NCBI GenBank assembly: GCA_016801845.1
Contig: CM028923.1
Span: 5,195,001-5,259,000 of the forward strand
Length of the DNA stretch: 64,000 nucleotides
DNA from: Polydactylus sextarius
Taxonomy: Eukaryota; Chordata; Actinopteri; Polynemidae
Reading direction: 5' to 3'
Position 1 is the stretch's first letter. Each line of letters opens with the position of its first letter. The notes under the pieces are model-generated. The model searched no databases. It was not told the DNA's origin and saw nothing but the letters and a program-made list of their open reading frames with translations. Below are positions 28,301-38,959 of the stretch, piece after piece. The position numbers and the translations under genes are program-made.

Positions 28301-31300
28301 TGTCTTTGGACAAAGCTGTTTCCCCTCCTTACAGTCTCTCCCTATCTTGCTATTTTCCTTTTTTTTTTTTTTTTTAGTATTATCTTGTAGCTTCTTGCTA
28401 TAGGTGATGTTTATTTGGTCTGGTCTTCTCCTTTTATCGCTAATCTGGCAGCTTTAGTTATCCTAAGTTGACTGGATGAGCTCCAGGTGTTAGTGTGTAA
28501 GGAGTGATGATATCCATTCACATTATAATACAGCGGATGTACACACAAAGCCCTGCACATATGAGGGAGTGTGAGGAAGTGAGGACACTGAGGATGATAT
28601 TGAAGGCAAGGCTCCCCCTTTTCCTGCTATTGTTCAAAGTAATACATTTTAATGCAAACTGTCCCTTAGGCGACCCAGATCTTTAACAGTCAGCTTCGTT
28701 TTTTTTTTGGTTTTTTTTTGAAAGCTTTCAGTATAAGAAAAGCCGACAGACAAACACCTCAATGGAGCCTCCCCACATTCCCGTCTCCCTACATTCAGTA
28801 ACATCTGTGGCCGAGCTCGCCTGTTAATTTATAGCCGTCGAGGCAGGCGCTTGTGGGTGCCGCACCAGGTGGCCAGACTCCCACAGGAAAACACATGAAA
28901 TACCTCCGTCTCATCTACGCTTGTGAGCCGCTCCCGAGCAAAACAACAATCCCTCAGCCTCTTTCCCCGTTGCACTTCTCTCTCACTTTCTCCTTTCACC
29001 ATTTTAATTCATCATTCTGCAGTTCAGTCGCCATCTTTGCCTGTCATTGTTTTATTCTCGTCTCCTCAGAGCCTCAGTGCCTTTTGTTTGACATAACACA
29101 CACACACACTTGCTGCTAAAACTAATGAGAATATTTTTTATGCAAACATGTTTTTTTAGCAAATGAGGAAACACAATTATGAGATCATGACCACGCTAAC
29201 GAGTGCATTCCCTGAAATGGAACTCGTTAGCTTGTTGTTATGATACAGGAAGTCGTGTACAAACTATTCCTCATTATAGTTAATGTTGAAGTCCTTAAGT
29301 TGTGAGAAAAATGCTGGTAACATGTATGGTAATAACAATTTTACTGTACGTTTAATTTAGTTTAGCAGTTTAGTAAGCTAACAGGTGTGAAATACAAAGA
29401 AAAACTAAATAAAATTGCACTGTATTAACTTGCCATCCAATATGAATTAAACTTAGAATTATGTCACAACACATAAATTCTAAACTTTGATAAAACTTTG
29501 AGGTGCAAGACCGTCAATACCACGTGACGGAGGCGTTTTCAGTAAACACAAAAATGGTAAACTCAAACCCATTTCAATGTAGCATAATTGCTAATATCAC
29601 CATGTGATTATATTCCCAGGGACAAAGCTAAAATGCTGATTTTTATTTTAAAATGATGGTTAACATTTCTATACATCTCTGTTTTGAGGACTAGCATGCT
29701 AATGACATGATAAACACAACCCCCATTTGAAGCAGTCAGTATGCTAATATATTCACAATGACAATGCTCTTTGTTTCCCCATCCCTGTCTCTATCTTTAC
29801 CTGTCAATTCTTTTGTACTTCTTTTGTTTCACATAACAAAATACTAAATGCCAAAACCAACAAGAAAGTTTTTTACATCAGATTTTCTTAACATTGAAAC
29901 AAAACAATGAACCTATGACCATATTAGAGACTCTTCTCAGTAAACACAGACACGCTAAACAACCTCATTTGAAGGCAGCATAAATGCTAATGTTAGTATG
30001 CTAATATATTCACAGTGATAATGGTAACAAGCTGATTTGTAGGAAGAATGATGTCGGGTGTTAGCACGCTTCTGCTAATTAGAGCTAAACACGAAGTTAG
30101 TTGGTCATAAACCAAATTAGCTGTAAGTTATGGGAACATCAGTGCTCAATACAGCTGTTGGAGGAGATTAACATCCAAAAGCAGATTTTTTTGGCAATCC
30201 ACTCAATAGTTGTTGAGATATTTCCATCCAACCTGAAACAGAGCAAGAGATTACCATTGCCACCCTTAAAGCCATGTATGTAACGTGGCTAAAACAAACC
30301 GCTGGGGCAGCTACACCCTGGTATTAACCATGTTTTCTCCGTCTCCTCCTCTCTATCAAGGTCAGTTTCTGCTGGAGCAGTCTCGTCTTGGCGAAGCTGC
30401 AGAGATGGCGGAGAAAGCCGCGGAGCTGGACAGCTTAGAGTTTGATGTGGTCTTCAGCGCTGCTCACATGCTAAGGTTGGCTAAACTGCTGAAATACAGC
30501 AACACAACTTACGAACGGAGTTTCCCATGCTTGGAATAACTCACAGAGAAAATTCAGAAAATTAAATTAAACTTTATTTTAAGAAACTTTTCGGTTCGTG
30601 AAATCCAGCATTTTGCTGCTGCGCCGTTTCACCATTTGCGGGTTCATTCTGTACCACTACCATTTAATAACCATCTTTGAAATATAATTCATACCAACGT
30701 TATAGAATAGTAAATGTCCTCTCTATGGAAACGGCTTCCATAAAAACTATAATGTATTACATATAGAAACAGCAATACAGTGACAGTCCATCATAGTTTG
30801 TAAAGTAGCCTTCGGAGAATTTTCCCTTAATGTTTGGCAAGCACGTGCACAGACAGTTTATAAGTCTTGAAAGGTGTCAAAAGAGACTGGAAATGTCCTC
30901 GACTCCCAGGATCTGAAGGGAATATTTTGGGTAGTAGCGTGCTTTAATTCCTTTTTGCTCTACATATCTGGAAAAGTCATTACTGCTCTCTAGCATCCAC
31001 CATAAAAGCAACACCACAGAGGATTTGTAGTTAAAAGTCTCAGGGTTTGGCTGAGTTCGCTTTTGGAAACATGAGAGTAAATCTAAACGACAGATCGTTG
31101 TGCTCGGTTCGGGTCGGATTGGTTATTTACAGCTGTGACAGTGAATCCAAGCGGATTAGGATTATAGGGTTTAATAAACGTGACACACATCTGCAGTTAG
31201 ATGGATTTAAAGCTAACGTTGCTACACTGATAATAAAAGTGAGGTGGAAACATTGGCTTGTTCTAGGTACAAATTTGAACATTGGCTGACCATAAACAAG

Positions 31301-34300
31301 TCATACAAATAGAGTGATGGTGATGTGTTAAGTGATTTACAAATAAAACCATTGAGGATTTATCCAAGTGTATTTTTTGACTCTGTTTCACTGACTGAAC
31401 AAAACCAAAACCACAGGAAGACGCTATAAAACGATGACTGTGATATCACTGGTGAACTTCGGTGAACTCCTGTATATCGAAGACGTGTTTTACTTGAATC
31501 CTAATCTTATAAATATAAATCAACCCTGTCAGGAAGGAACGGTTTCTTTACTTTATTAACTTTGGCACAGCAGCAAAATCCGGTTCGTGTACTCTTTTGG
31601 ATAAAAGCACACGTACATTTAACATGGGACATTTAACTTGTTGCCTAATGTGACGAATTGATTCTTCAGCATCAGCTGAGAGCCGTGTTATCAGTTGTTA
31701 CGCAGCTGTTTACGTAAGAAATGAATCACTTGACAGAGAGCGCGGTTTTCCAAAGTATTTCACAAGCTTGTATGAAACTTGTTTAAACATTAAACGTTGC
31801 TGCATCCATTTTATTCAAGCGTCTCTGTGACAGAACAGTTTGTATATTTCACATTAAAGAAAAAAGTGCTTGGTAGTACCGCTATAAAGGAGTTTGTATA
31901 TTATTTAAAGGTCTTATTTTATTATAATTACTGTATTTACTTTCAATCAGAGAGTAGATATAGAGTCTTTAGATCTCTATTTATATTATCAACAACATCA
32001 GTTCAAAATAGAACAAAACGGATCTTATGTTTTTCCTCAATCAGTCCCGTTAATTCCTCTCGACATGTATAATTTGAGTCTTGTATTCAGTCCATTTCCT
32101 CCATTTGTCCTCCAGTTGGGCTTTTTGTAATCTTAATACATGACTCAGTTTTTCCGTTGTATAAATTTCTTCAAGCACTTGCTTTGATTGGTTCTTCGTT
32201 GGTGGTTGAATCGCCCCTAAAAAATTGGTAGTTTTAAACTTGCTACTAGCAGCATTTTGAGTAAATATCTATTGTTTTGTTAAACATTAGCTTATCAGTC
32301 ATCTTCTGTAATATCAATATCATTCTCCTGTTTACTTCCTTGTAATCTTTAGTAGCAACTTCGCACCGTTTATTTCCTGTAATAGTCTCATAGTTGAAGA
32401 CATCTGTAAAATTTACACGTCCCTAGATCATATTTTTCCCCTCACATTTTGGAAACTCTCCCTCTGACCTCCTCCTCCTGCGGAAAAGAAGGTTTAGATG
32501 AATCCAGAACATTGTGTCAAACTGTTGTAACTTACTCATAACATGCGATGAGTCTATTCCAATGAATTAACTATTCCAATGAAAATGAAAAGTAACACTG
32601 CCAATTAACACAGTCAATGAATGGCTAACTCTAATTGCAGTAATTCATATGATTAGATGGACAAAAATGAATGAATGCAATTATGAGTAATTTTTATTCA
32701 TGGAATATTATCCATTTAAATTGAGTTATTATGTTCACATTTCTTATTCTCTCGCTCTTCCCTCTTCTTCTTCTTCTTTCTTTCTTATTTCCAGGCAGGC
32801 CAGTCTAAATGAAGCAGCAGAGCGGCAGTACGAGCGTGCAGCCAGTCTCAGACCAGATGTAAGTACCTGGGTTGCGGTGGAGCCTATTAGCACTTATGGT
32901 GGGAAATGCACACGCACGTCCCCAACTGTAAATTTGGTTTACAACTCGCTGAGTATTTACCTTTCATTTTGACAATAAGTTACAGAGCTGTTGTTCCTGG
33001 CAAACAGTGATGCAGCCAAGGTGCTTATGCAAACAAAACGAAGTTCAAACTTTAAAATCCACATTCAATCATCACAGTTAAATTCAACAGACAGATAGCT
33101 ATCATGTCTGAGGAAGTTGGGCGTTAATACATCCTGTCTGTGCTTTGTATGAATCAGTCACTTGAAAGGAGGCTGCGTGTACCCGGGTCTGGGAGTGGTA
33201 ATTTAGGAGTCATACAGACTCGTGTGTTTTGAAGACAAGACTGAGAAGGAGCTTCCTGTGGCTATTTGTCATGTTGGTCTAGGGCACTGACGGTCTCCTC
33301 TGTGACTTATGTTGCCATTTCAGTCAGGAGAGAGGCTGAGACTTTCATCTCTGTCGAGTAACTCGTGTTATATTGCCACACCCTGTGTAGCAGCGTTTAA
33401 AGACAAGCGTTTCTTTTTTTTTTTTTTTTTTTTTTTTATCTGATGTACCCCTACGGCCAGAGTTACTATGGTTTTGAAATTGTTTTTATTATTGAGCCTG
33501 TCAGTTTGTTTTTTTCATTTCAGTCTAGGCTTTGGAGAGCATAAATGATGTTATGCAAGTTTGTTCACCAGCTGTGTTTGGTATAACAAGAGCAGGAGAC
33601 GCCTGGAGTTTAAGCCCGTCCTTGTATGCTGTGTAAAACAATGCATCTGTAAACGAAACACTTCTGAAGAAAATTCTGAAAATTCAGGTTTGACTAGCAG
33701 CAGTGAATAAGACAATCCCTTCAGGATTTCACGCTTTTTTGAGATCATTGCAGCCTAATTTGCCTGATTTTGCGGCAGCTTGTCTAAAAAAATTGTGGTG
33801 TTTTTAGGTATTTTGTTTTTTGTTTGTGAAGAAAGCGCATAAAGACACTCATAAAGGTTAGGTTTCATAATTATAATTATTCCTCTTTTTTCGTGAACTC
33901 TGCCCGGAAACTGTTTCTCGCGGTCCTTAGCAGTGATGTTGGAAGGTAGTCTTGTCGTTTTCCTGCCTCTTCCAAAAGAAACAAGGAAGTGAGTTCACCG
34001 ACGTATATCTCAACATTTTGTGGGAAATGACGATGATTGGTTAAAAAATTGCAGCAAAGTTGCGGTGATTGGACAAAATTGCAAGGTTGCGCAGAATTCA
34101 TGTATCAACGCAAATCCCCAGCAAATGAGAGCCGCAAATATGAAACTGGCCAATCACATTAAAAAAACAACTGTAATTGCTGTGTCAAATCTCAAAGCGG
34201 TCAATTAAAACATATCCTCAGGTCACACCCTCCCGAAAAACCTTCAGAGCTACAAACACATGGTGGAAGTGTATGAGAAGTATATGTATTTGCTTAAAGT

Positions 34301-37204
34301 TTAAATAAAGACAGTTCAAAAACTGTTTCAACATTTAGTAATACATAGATACAGGGTGAAGTACAATGGGTAAGCAATTTTGAATTATTAATATTTTATT
34401 AATATTTAAATAATTTAAGTTTAATTTGATGTCATTTTATGACATGTAGGTAATTGGAAGTGGGAGCTGTTATTTCCCCTCAGATGAACTAGTGTCACTT
34501 CATACCAACCATCATGTTCCCATGTGTTCATTTGACCTTATTTTGAACTGGATGTTATTTAACACTATTAATCATATGAAGAAATAATGTTTGTGTTGGT
34601 TTGGTGAATTGCATTTGCTACTACCTCATTTCTGCTTGCTTCTTAACTAGTTTTCACACAGTCTTCTTGTGCTTATTTCTACTTTCTCCAAATTAGCACA
34701 GCTACTTTACAGTTTTTCCATGCACCCCCCTTTGGCTACTATAAAAGAACCCCCCTCCCCCGAGGTTAAGTACTTACAGCAGTGATCTGGCTCTTTTTAG
34801 ATAAAGTCTGTTTATGTCCCGTTAAAGCCTTAAATGCCGAGTAAAACCATAGGATACAAGAATGTAGGTTGTCTGTTTTAATTTGAAAAGCCACATGCTC
34901 ATATTTTATTCTGTAAAAATCACAGTGGTTATAATTGTGGAAACCCTTGTGCACATTAAGACGCTCTGACGAGTTTTCTTGTCATTTGTCATAAGTAAAG
35001 CGCTTCTTCTCCTGCATGCGCCCGCTTAGTGAACGTCAGACTCAAATATCAACTAAATCCCGTAGCTTTTGGCTCTGCGTGTGAAGAAAGCCAATAATCG
35101 CCTGTCTCTGGAGATTTTTTTTTTTTACGAGTTAAATGCTTTATTTACAGCTCTTTCATTGAGATGCATTCACATATAACAGAGGGTGGTGTTTACTGAA
35201 AATGAGCAGTTAGGCTGCAATATCTGTCCTTTGGTCCCTGAAAATGAAAACAACGATGATATGATGATCTCACGTTCTCTCTTCAGTTTAAAGCCGTAAT
35301 CCCAGTTGATTTGGCAACAACAACTTTGTTTACTGTGGTGACGGCGAGTACGGTTCAAGACGACATCAAAACAAGTGGAGAGCAATTGCGTGCGACTGTT
35401 TACAGATCAGCTAAACAAACTTATTTTGTTTTATTAAAGACGTTAGACCTCTATAAAGTCAGTTACCTCCACTTTTCTAACTTAACGCTGCAAAAATGTT
35501 GTTGCATGCTTTTAATTTGTAGCAGCAGTGGGACATTTCCTCTGAACTGAAGCTTTAAGTGCAGGTGTAAAGCTCCCAAGATGCATTGTGATCTGAGACT
35601 GAGATCATCGGACCACATTCGGTGGGTGGTCCGCGCCTTACGTGGAAGAACAACAAACAAAATGAGGATGGATTACATTTACTTCGACTCTGCCATTAAT
35701 AATAAAAAGTAGCAATTTGTATCAATATTTTGATTACAGCTTAAGCCAATCTGATGTCCGTTCGCTGAAGGTCAGAGGCAGATATTATCATAAAAAATAC
35801 TACAGAGGACATAAAATACATCCGTTTCATCTCACAGTGTATTAGCTACAGTGAGACCCACACACCCACAGAAGTTATTGTCTTGATTTGAAAAGAATAG
35901 AAGGAATTACTGACTTATTTCTGGCTGAGTTCTTATATACACAGAACAAATGTAAACACAGCTCCATTTCTAATGTCCCATGATCCCCTTTGGTGTGATT
36001 AAGCCCAGACTGTGTAGCGTGTATCACCGAATTGTTTAGAGCGACAATGGGGACCCTCATTTATCTGGCTTAGTCTGTTTCTGCTGCTTACAATATCCTG
36101 AGTGGTTTTTAAAAAAAAGAGAGAGAGAAGAAAGAAAAATCAAAAGCAGAGCAAGATTTTTTTTTTTTTTTTTTTGGAGAGCTTTGAAATGTAACTCACA
36201 CTAGGTGAGAAAACACAGTGGAGAAAAAAAAGGGAGTGACGGTGTTATACAGCAGCTGCAAAAAGCTTCACTAATTCATTACTTTTCCTGTTGGAAATAT
36301 TCCAGCGTCATAAACATTCATTTGCAGGGTTGTCATCAGGTTAAGAGAGAAAAGAAGAAAAAAAAAAAAAACAAGACCCTGCGCTTCTGTCACTTTAACA
36401 ATGTTCAAGACAAAGAATGCAGACGAGTGAAATATCGGGGTTAAGAAGAGACGAGACGTCCGTGTTTTTGCCGAGACTGAATCTGTGAACTAGTTGCCAA
36501 GTTGCTAAGCATGTGTCATGCAGTCAGGACGCGGATCTGGGAACGAGGCCAGGTCCGGGGGATGAGGTGCAGATGACTTTGAGGATGTTGTTGCTGCAGA
36601 GTCACAGCAACGTCCTGGATTTTTGTAGATTTCTTGGACCAGACGGTATTTTATTAAATAAAACTGTTAGAAACCTTTAACTTTAAAATGGGTTTAATCA
36701 CTTATTACTCAGTACGATCTCCTGCTTCTGTTCTGTGAGTTAATACTTATTTGATTTTCTTATCCTTAAGCAAATTTCACCAGCGCGTATTATACGTCTC
36801 ACATAACTGTGTCAAGTGTTAAACTGAGAAGGGCAAGTTTAAAATAGTTTCCAAATAGATGAATTCAAGGTCGACACATTTGCCAGTACAGCGGTCCTGT
36901 AACTCGACTCCCTCTCTATAATTATAGCATTATGCACCACTCTTGTCTCCATTTCTGCTGTTTTGACCCTTCGCCCTCTTCTTCTCCTCCTCCTCCTCAG
37001 TACCCGGCTGCTCTGATGAACCTCGGCGCCATCCTCCACCTGAACGGGAAACTTCCCGAAGCGGAGGCCAACTACCTGCGGGCGCTGCAGCTGAAACCCG
37101 ACGATGTCATCACCCAGTCGAACCTGCGCAAACTGTGGAACATCATGGAGAGGCAGGGACTCAGGACTAAACACGGACTCGGGATGCAGCGAGGCGAACT
37201 TTGA
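3717..37204 (+). CDS. tmtc2: tmtc2, transmembrane and TPR repeat-containing protein 2 (5' partial, 11 coding exons)
   Basis: TMTC proteins are multi-pass ER membrane proteins of the GT-C type that O-mannosylate cadherin-like domains; TMTC2 has also been tied to ER calcium handling. Exons: 3717-4323, 17315-18149, 19061-19175, 19998-20083, 20872-21056, 21284-21362, 23524-23645, 27397-27478, 30361-30475, 32795-32858 and 37001-37204. Splice phases agree throughout and give 830 residues plus TGA. Visible residues 1-480 hold hydrophobic membrane segments and the conserved YWMGNKPP block. Residues from about 481 are TPR repeats (WGNLGNVLKNQGK, YLNTGIILMNQG, ALMNLGAILHLNG). The sequence follows human TMTC2 nearly end to end, including NMADMLYNL, IPDENLKDPHAHKSSV and LDPTKGNCYMHYG. 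The initiator exon of about 28 residues is not in the window. Identification as TMTC2 rather than TMTC1/3/4 is firm; teleost a or b copy is undecided. Confidence 0.96.
4351..4380. repeat. (GT)15 microsatellite
   Basis: Uninterrupted, 28 bases after the tmtc2 exon donor. Confidence 0.95.
7346..7364 (+). promoter_or_regulatory. SOX/POU-like composite site
   Basis: ACAAT (7,346-7,350) lies six bases before a perfect octamer ATGCAAAT (7,357-7,364). Motif match in an intron only; no evidence of use. Confidence 0.25.
12060..12106. repeat. interrupted (GT)n microsatellite
   Basis: TG units with a few C and T interruptions. Confidence 0.9.
13880..14010 (+). repeat. fragment shared with the 34.2 kb repeat
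   Basis: gccaattaaaacacagcctc, then aggtcaca, then ggtggaagagtatgagaagt follow the order seen at 34,196-34,285. Confidence 0.45.
17315..18149 (+). CDS. tmtc2: tmtc2 large exon with membrane segments and the conserved GNKPP block
   Basis: The acceptor is ttcttcag/aaaaag and the donor aaag/gtaaga; 278 codons plus one base. It holds a membrane helix, then YWMGNKPPNFSNSDNPAA (the conserved TMTC loop once called DUF1736), LSFDWSMDAVPL, and a low-complexity loop with repeated T-N-G triplets. After the loop comes the highly conserved IPATNLFFYVGFVIAERVLY and a last helix. It ends at NPAK, directly before the TPR region. Confidence 0.96.
18150..19060 (+). other. tmtc2: tmtc2 intron
   Basis: No exon seen. 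The stretch near 18,640-18,780 (ending in a gctaaccagttagccactg phrase) looks like a diverged dispersed repeat, judged from memory of similar teleost sequence only. Confidence 0.5.
19061..19175 (+). CDS. tmtc2: tmtc2 exon, first TPR
   Basis: The acceptor is cccatag/cctgg and the donor aacct/gtgagt, both in phase with the neighbouring exons. It encodes AWGNLGNVLKNQGKMAEAE and ends in GNMADMLYNL, a canonical TPR helix pair. Confidence 0.95.
19176..19997 (+). other. tmtc2: tmtc2 intron
   Basis: It holds a GA microsatellite at 19,301-19,338. Otherwise nothing recognised. Confidence 0.6.
19301..19338. repeat. (GA)19 microsatellite
   Basis: Uninterrupted AG units in a tmtc2 intron. Confidence 0.95.
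19998..20083 (+). CDS. tmtc2: tmtc2 exon, TPR
   Basis: The acceptor is gcatcag/aggt and the donor gcat/gtgagt. It encodes GLLLQENERPVEALHYYKLA then IGSRPTLA, matching the human TPR exon. Confidence 0.94.
20084..20871 (+). other. tmtc2: tmtc2 intron
   Basis: Nothing recognised; the antisense open frame at 20,406-20,678 has no family features. Confidence 0.6.
20872..21056 (+). CDS. tmtc2: tmtc2 exon, TPRs
   Basis: The acceptor is ttcacag/cggcc and the donor caggag/gttaga (a weak donor). It encodes AYLNTGIILMNQGNLDEAKR, IPDENLKDPHAHKSSVTSCL and YNLGKLLHEQGQQE. It is in phase with both neighbours. Confidence 0.94.
21284..21362 (+). CDS. tmtc2: tmtc2 exon, TPR
   Basis: The acceptor is ctgcag/gaggcc and the donor atgg/gtgagt. 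It encodes EALSIYKEAVQKMPRQFAPH followed by SLFNMM, as in human TMTC2. Confidence 0.94.
22190..22380 (+). repeat. dispersed teleost-type repeat (gtgacctcatgaaacac family), copy 1
   Basis: It has the phrases tgtggactcacagatgaagt and ttgtgacctcatgaaacac. These correspond in order and orientation to 62,040-62,330. Confidence 0.5.
22385..22880 (+). repeat. dispersed repeat (acttttacttttattactca family)
   Basis: gtacttttacttttattact through atttaattatag at 22,703-22,742, and actagatactttaagac just after, match the reverse complement of 55,142-55,236 at most positions. Confidence 0.6.
22885..23000 (+). repeat. short interspersed repeat remnant
   Basis: gtggtttgattcccattcc has a tRNA B-box-like look, followed by gctaaagcactttgagtg. 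It resembles an internally deleted teleost interspersed repeat, from memory of the family only. Confidence 0.35.
23524..23645 (+). CDS. tmtc2: tmtc2 exon, TPR
   Basis: The acceptor is gtttcag/gagagg and the donor atcact/gtaagt. It encodes GEAYMRLNRLEEAGHWYRES and KPDHIPAHLTYGKLLSIT. Confidence 0.94.
24782..24806. repeat. (TG)n microsatellite
   Basis: About 12 units. Confidence 0.95.
25146..25894. mobile_element. AT-rich MITE-like element with long inverted ends, copy 2
   Basis: The left end 25,165-25,248 and right end 25,804-25,882 are imperfect inverted repeats. GTAATATATGACAT (25,165) matches 25,869-25,882 exactly, and GATGTATTATTATC (25,235) matches 25,804-25,817 exactly. A ccata-acgtca stretch between them also pairs. 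The interior shares words with copy 1 (such as the gtatgttt-gtataat segment near 25,615). Confidence 0.65.
26289..26323. repeat. (CA)n microsatellite
   Basis: CA units with one interruption. Confidence 0.95.
26815..27285. mobile_element. degenerate DNA-transposon-like repeat, copy 1
   Basis: It ends in ttttaatgttgtggctgatc (27,261-27,280), identical over 20 bases to the end of the element near 42.87 kb. The stretch 27,021-27,080 is the reverse complement of about 42,685-42,735 there (agatgctcagc against gagcatctgtggg). Confidence 0.5.
27397..27478 (+). CDS. tmtc2: tmtc2 exon, TPR
   Basis: The acceptor has a long T tract (ttttcttacag/gggcag) and the donor is tatg/gtaaga. It encodes GQKTEAEKYFLRAIQLDPTK then GNCYMHY, nearly identical to the vertebrate protein. 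It lacks an ATG start and is short, so simple ORF calling would miss it. Confidence 0.93.
27479..30360 (+). other. tmtc2: tmtc2 intron with a dispersed repeat
   Basis: Nothing is recognised before about 29,560. From there to 30,240 there is a dispersed repeat, listed separately. Confidence 0.55.
29560..30240 (+). repeat. dispersed repeat with gctaat / tatattcacagtgataatg phrases
   Basis: The phrase gctaatatattcacaatgac (29,744) recurs as gctaatatattcacagtgat (30,001). Near the end lie ggtcataaaccaaatta and ttggcaatccactcaatag, a combination I recall from common teleost repeats. Confidence 0.5.
30361..30475 (+). CDS. tmtc2: tmtc2 exon, TPR
   Basis: The acceptor is ctatcaag/gtcag and the donor is the weak ctaag/gttggc. 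It encodes GQFLLEQSRLGEAAEMAEKA and LEFDVVFSAAHML. The phase 2 end joins correctly to the 32,795 exon and restores the Arg of the conserved MLRQASLNEA. Confidence 0.9.
30476..32794 (+). other. tmtc2: tmtc2 intron
   Basis: Nothing recognised. It is AT-rich, with a pyrimidine (CTT)n tract forming the acceptor region at 32,761-32,790. Confidence 0.6.
32795..32858 (+). CDS. tmtc2: tmtc2 short exon, TPR
   Basis: The acceptor is tatttccag/gcagg and the donor cagat/gtaagt. It encodes QASLNEAAERQYERAASLRP and an Asp. It is 64 bases long and in phase on both sides. Confidence 0.92.
32859..37000 (+). other. tmtc2: last tmtc2 intron
   Basis: It contains a T run near 33,416-33,437, a repeat at about 33,700-34,330, and purine tracts near 36,115-36,370. 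No exon seen. Confidence 0.6.
33700..34330 (+). repeat. dispersed repeat with ttgcggtgattgg motif
   Basis: Repeated phrases: atgacgatgattggttaaaa, gttgcggtgattggacaaaa, gaaactggccaatcacat. The right part shares caattaaaaca and cctcaggtcaca with 13,890-13,916. Confidence 0.5.
37001..37204 (+). CDS. tmtc2: tmtc2 last coding exon with stop codon
   Basis: The acceptor is tcctcctcag/tacccg. It encodes YPAALMNLGAILHLNGKLPE, LQLKPDDVITQSNLRKLWNI, then a tail ending TKHGLGMQRGEL and TGA at 37,202. The last TPR is strongly conserved. As I recall the human protein, it ends soon after the equivalent of RQGLRT, so the fish tail is about eight residues longer. Confidence 0.95.
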   Translation, partial: YPAALMNLGAILHLNGKLPEAEANYLRALQLKPDDVITQSNLRKLWNIMERQGLRTKHGLGMQRGEL

Positions 37205-38764
37205 GAGCATTGAGATGAGATGAGATCAGCTGCTGTAGCATCCGTTCACCCGTGACGTAGTGTCCTGCAGAGATGGAAGCAGGACGGGATGTGAAAGAGT
37301 CGCAGGCTAAATGTTCTCTGTACGAGACGGGACACATTGTTTCTGTAGAGACGTGGCCTGCAGTGCTTGTGTGTCGCAGTTTGAGGCTTGGCATGTTTGG
37401 GAATCAAAAGGGGGCAGATGTTGCCCACCAGGGCGTCACCATTGATGCTGCACCGTGGCTCAAACTACTAAAAATAATGTCTTTTATATCAGATTTTATA
37501 TGTGATGCTGAGTTGTTAAATGAGACAGTGATGTCAAAAGTCCAAAAAAAACAAACAAAAAAAAAAAAAACACAAACAAACTTGAGTTTAAACGTCTCAA
37601 ATATCAGCTGATTCTCACTATGATTAAAACTGGGGGATGTTTTCAAGCACTTAATTTGAAAGAAGATGTAGCAAAAAGTATTTAAATAAATTTCTGCAGA
37701 ATGGATTTATGTTGAAGTAGGTGAAAGACTATCATAAGGTGGTTTGTCAAAGTCTTTCAACAGGCCTTAGGGAGTACGATCTGGATAAAACAGTTGTATA
37801 AAGTCTATGTACAAAATCATCAAAATCAGCGTCAGTTGGGCCTGAAGATGATAAAAAGAAAATCTTCAGAGACAGAGGTAGAAAGAGTCATCACATCACA
37901 AATGATTAACCTTCAAAGCTGTCGCTTTAACAAGGAAGAAAGGAAACGAAACTGTCAGTCTGCCAATGTTACATGAGTCCAACTTGAAATTAATGGAGTA
38001 ATCTTTGAAAAAAAAAATTAATTGAAATCCCTGATTTATTTCTCTCAGGGTGATCCAGCCTTGAACTTTTTCTTTTAAGACCCTTGACGTAAAACACAAA
38101 AAGCGTGCTGGAGTTTAGGCATCTTCAGGTACTACTCTGTCATACATACAGTGCTGTCTGTGTGTAGTACATCCCAGCAAGTCAAAGGTTAAACAGGTCA
38201 AAGCATAACGTGTAGCTGCTCACATTCTTCTGTCTAAGCTGCTGAAGATGGTTCAGCAAGCGTTTGAAATGCTTGAGTGTAAAAAAAAAAATGAAAAGTA
38301 AAAAAAAGAAATGGATCATGAGAAAACTCCTCAGCGGTGCCAAAGCTTGTACTGAGTCTTCACGCCTCCCGTGCCAAGCAAGAGCTGTTGTCACTTACGT
38401 GTTTGTGTTCCTTGTGTCAAAATGAAGATATTGCATTATCATGTGATCGATTGATCAAATTTAATTTATTAATATGTGTTATTTTATGTGAGGAAGCCAA
38501 CACTGTGCCGTTTCACTGTCACGTTAGCCCACCCTCTCTCATTCCTCCACATAGATAGGCTACAGTAGGCAACAAGACGACGACGTTCAAACTTCTTTTT
38601 TTGTTTTTGTTTTTTTCCATTTTCCTTTTTTTTTTCTTTTTTTCTCTCTGCTCAGGGACATCAGGCGGTGATTCCTATCACACAATGTGTTTGTGACACA
38701 GAGAGAGCTTCGTAAAATTTTTGATTTTAGATAATTTTTTTGTTTTATTTTGTTTTGTTTTTTT

Positions 38765-38790
38765 TTTAATTATTATTATTATTATTATTG
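38765..38790. repeat. (ATT)n in the tmtc2 3' UTR
   Basis: About seven ATT units. Confidence 0.9.
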
Positions 38791-38872
38791 TGATGTTTCG
38801 GTTAAATTATAGAAAAACATGTAGCTGAAAACTGTGTCGTGTTTTGTAAAGAAAAGTGAAACTTTTTTCCGT

Positions 38873-38878
38873 AATAAA
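38873..38878 (+). terminator. tmtc2: poly(A) signal of tmtc2
   Basis: AATAAA about 1.67 kb after the stop, followed by a long T run and tgtgatgtcat. It is the best candidate cleavage signal before the repeat-rich intergenic DNA. Confidence 0.6.
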
Positions 38879-38959
38879 AAGATGATTTTTTTTTTGTTTT
38901 TGCTCTCAGACGTGTGATGTCATCTAACATTATTTAAGTCTTCAGTGTGTAAAGTTTCT

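Larger units (their letters stand above)
37205..38900 (+). other. tmtc2: tmtc2 3' UTR
   Basis: There is no coding potential. It is AT-rich with A/T runs. An AATAAA at 38,873-38,878 is followed by a T/G-rich stretch, as expected of a cleavage site. A second AATAAA at 37,685-37,690 could give a shorter transcript. The end is inferred. Confidence 0.6.
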
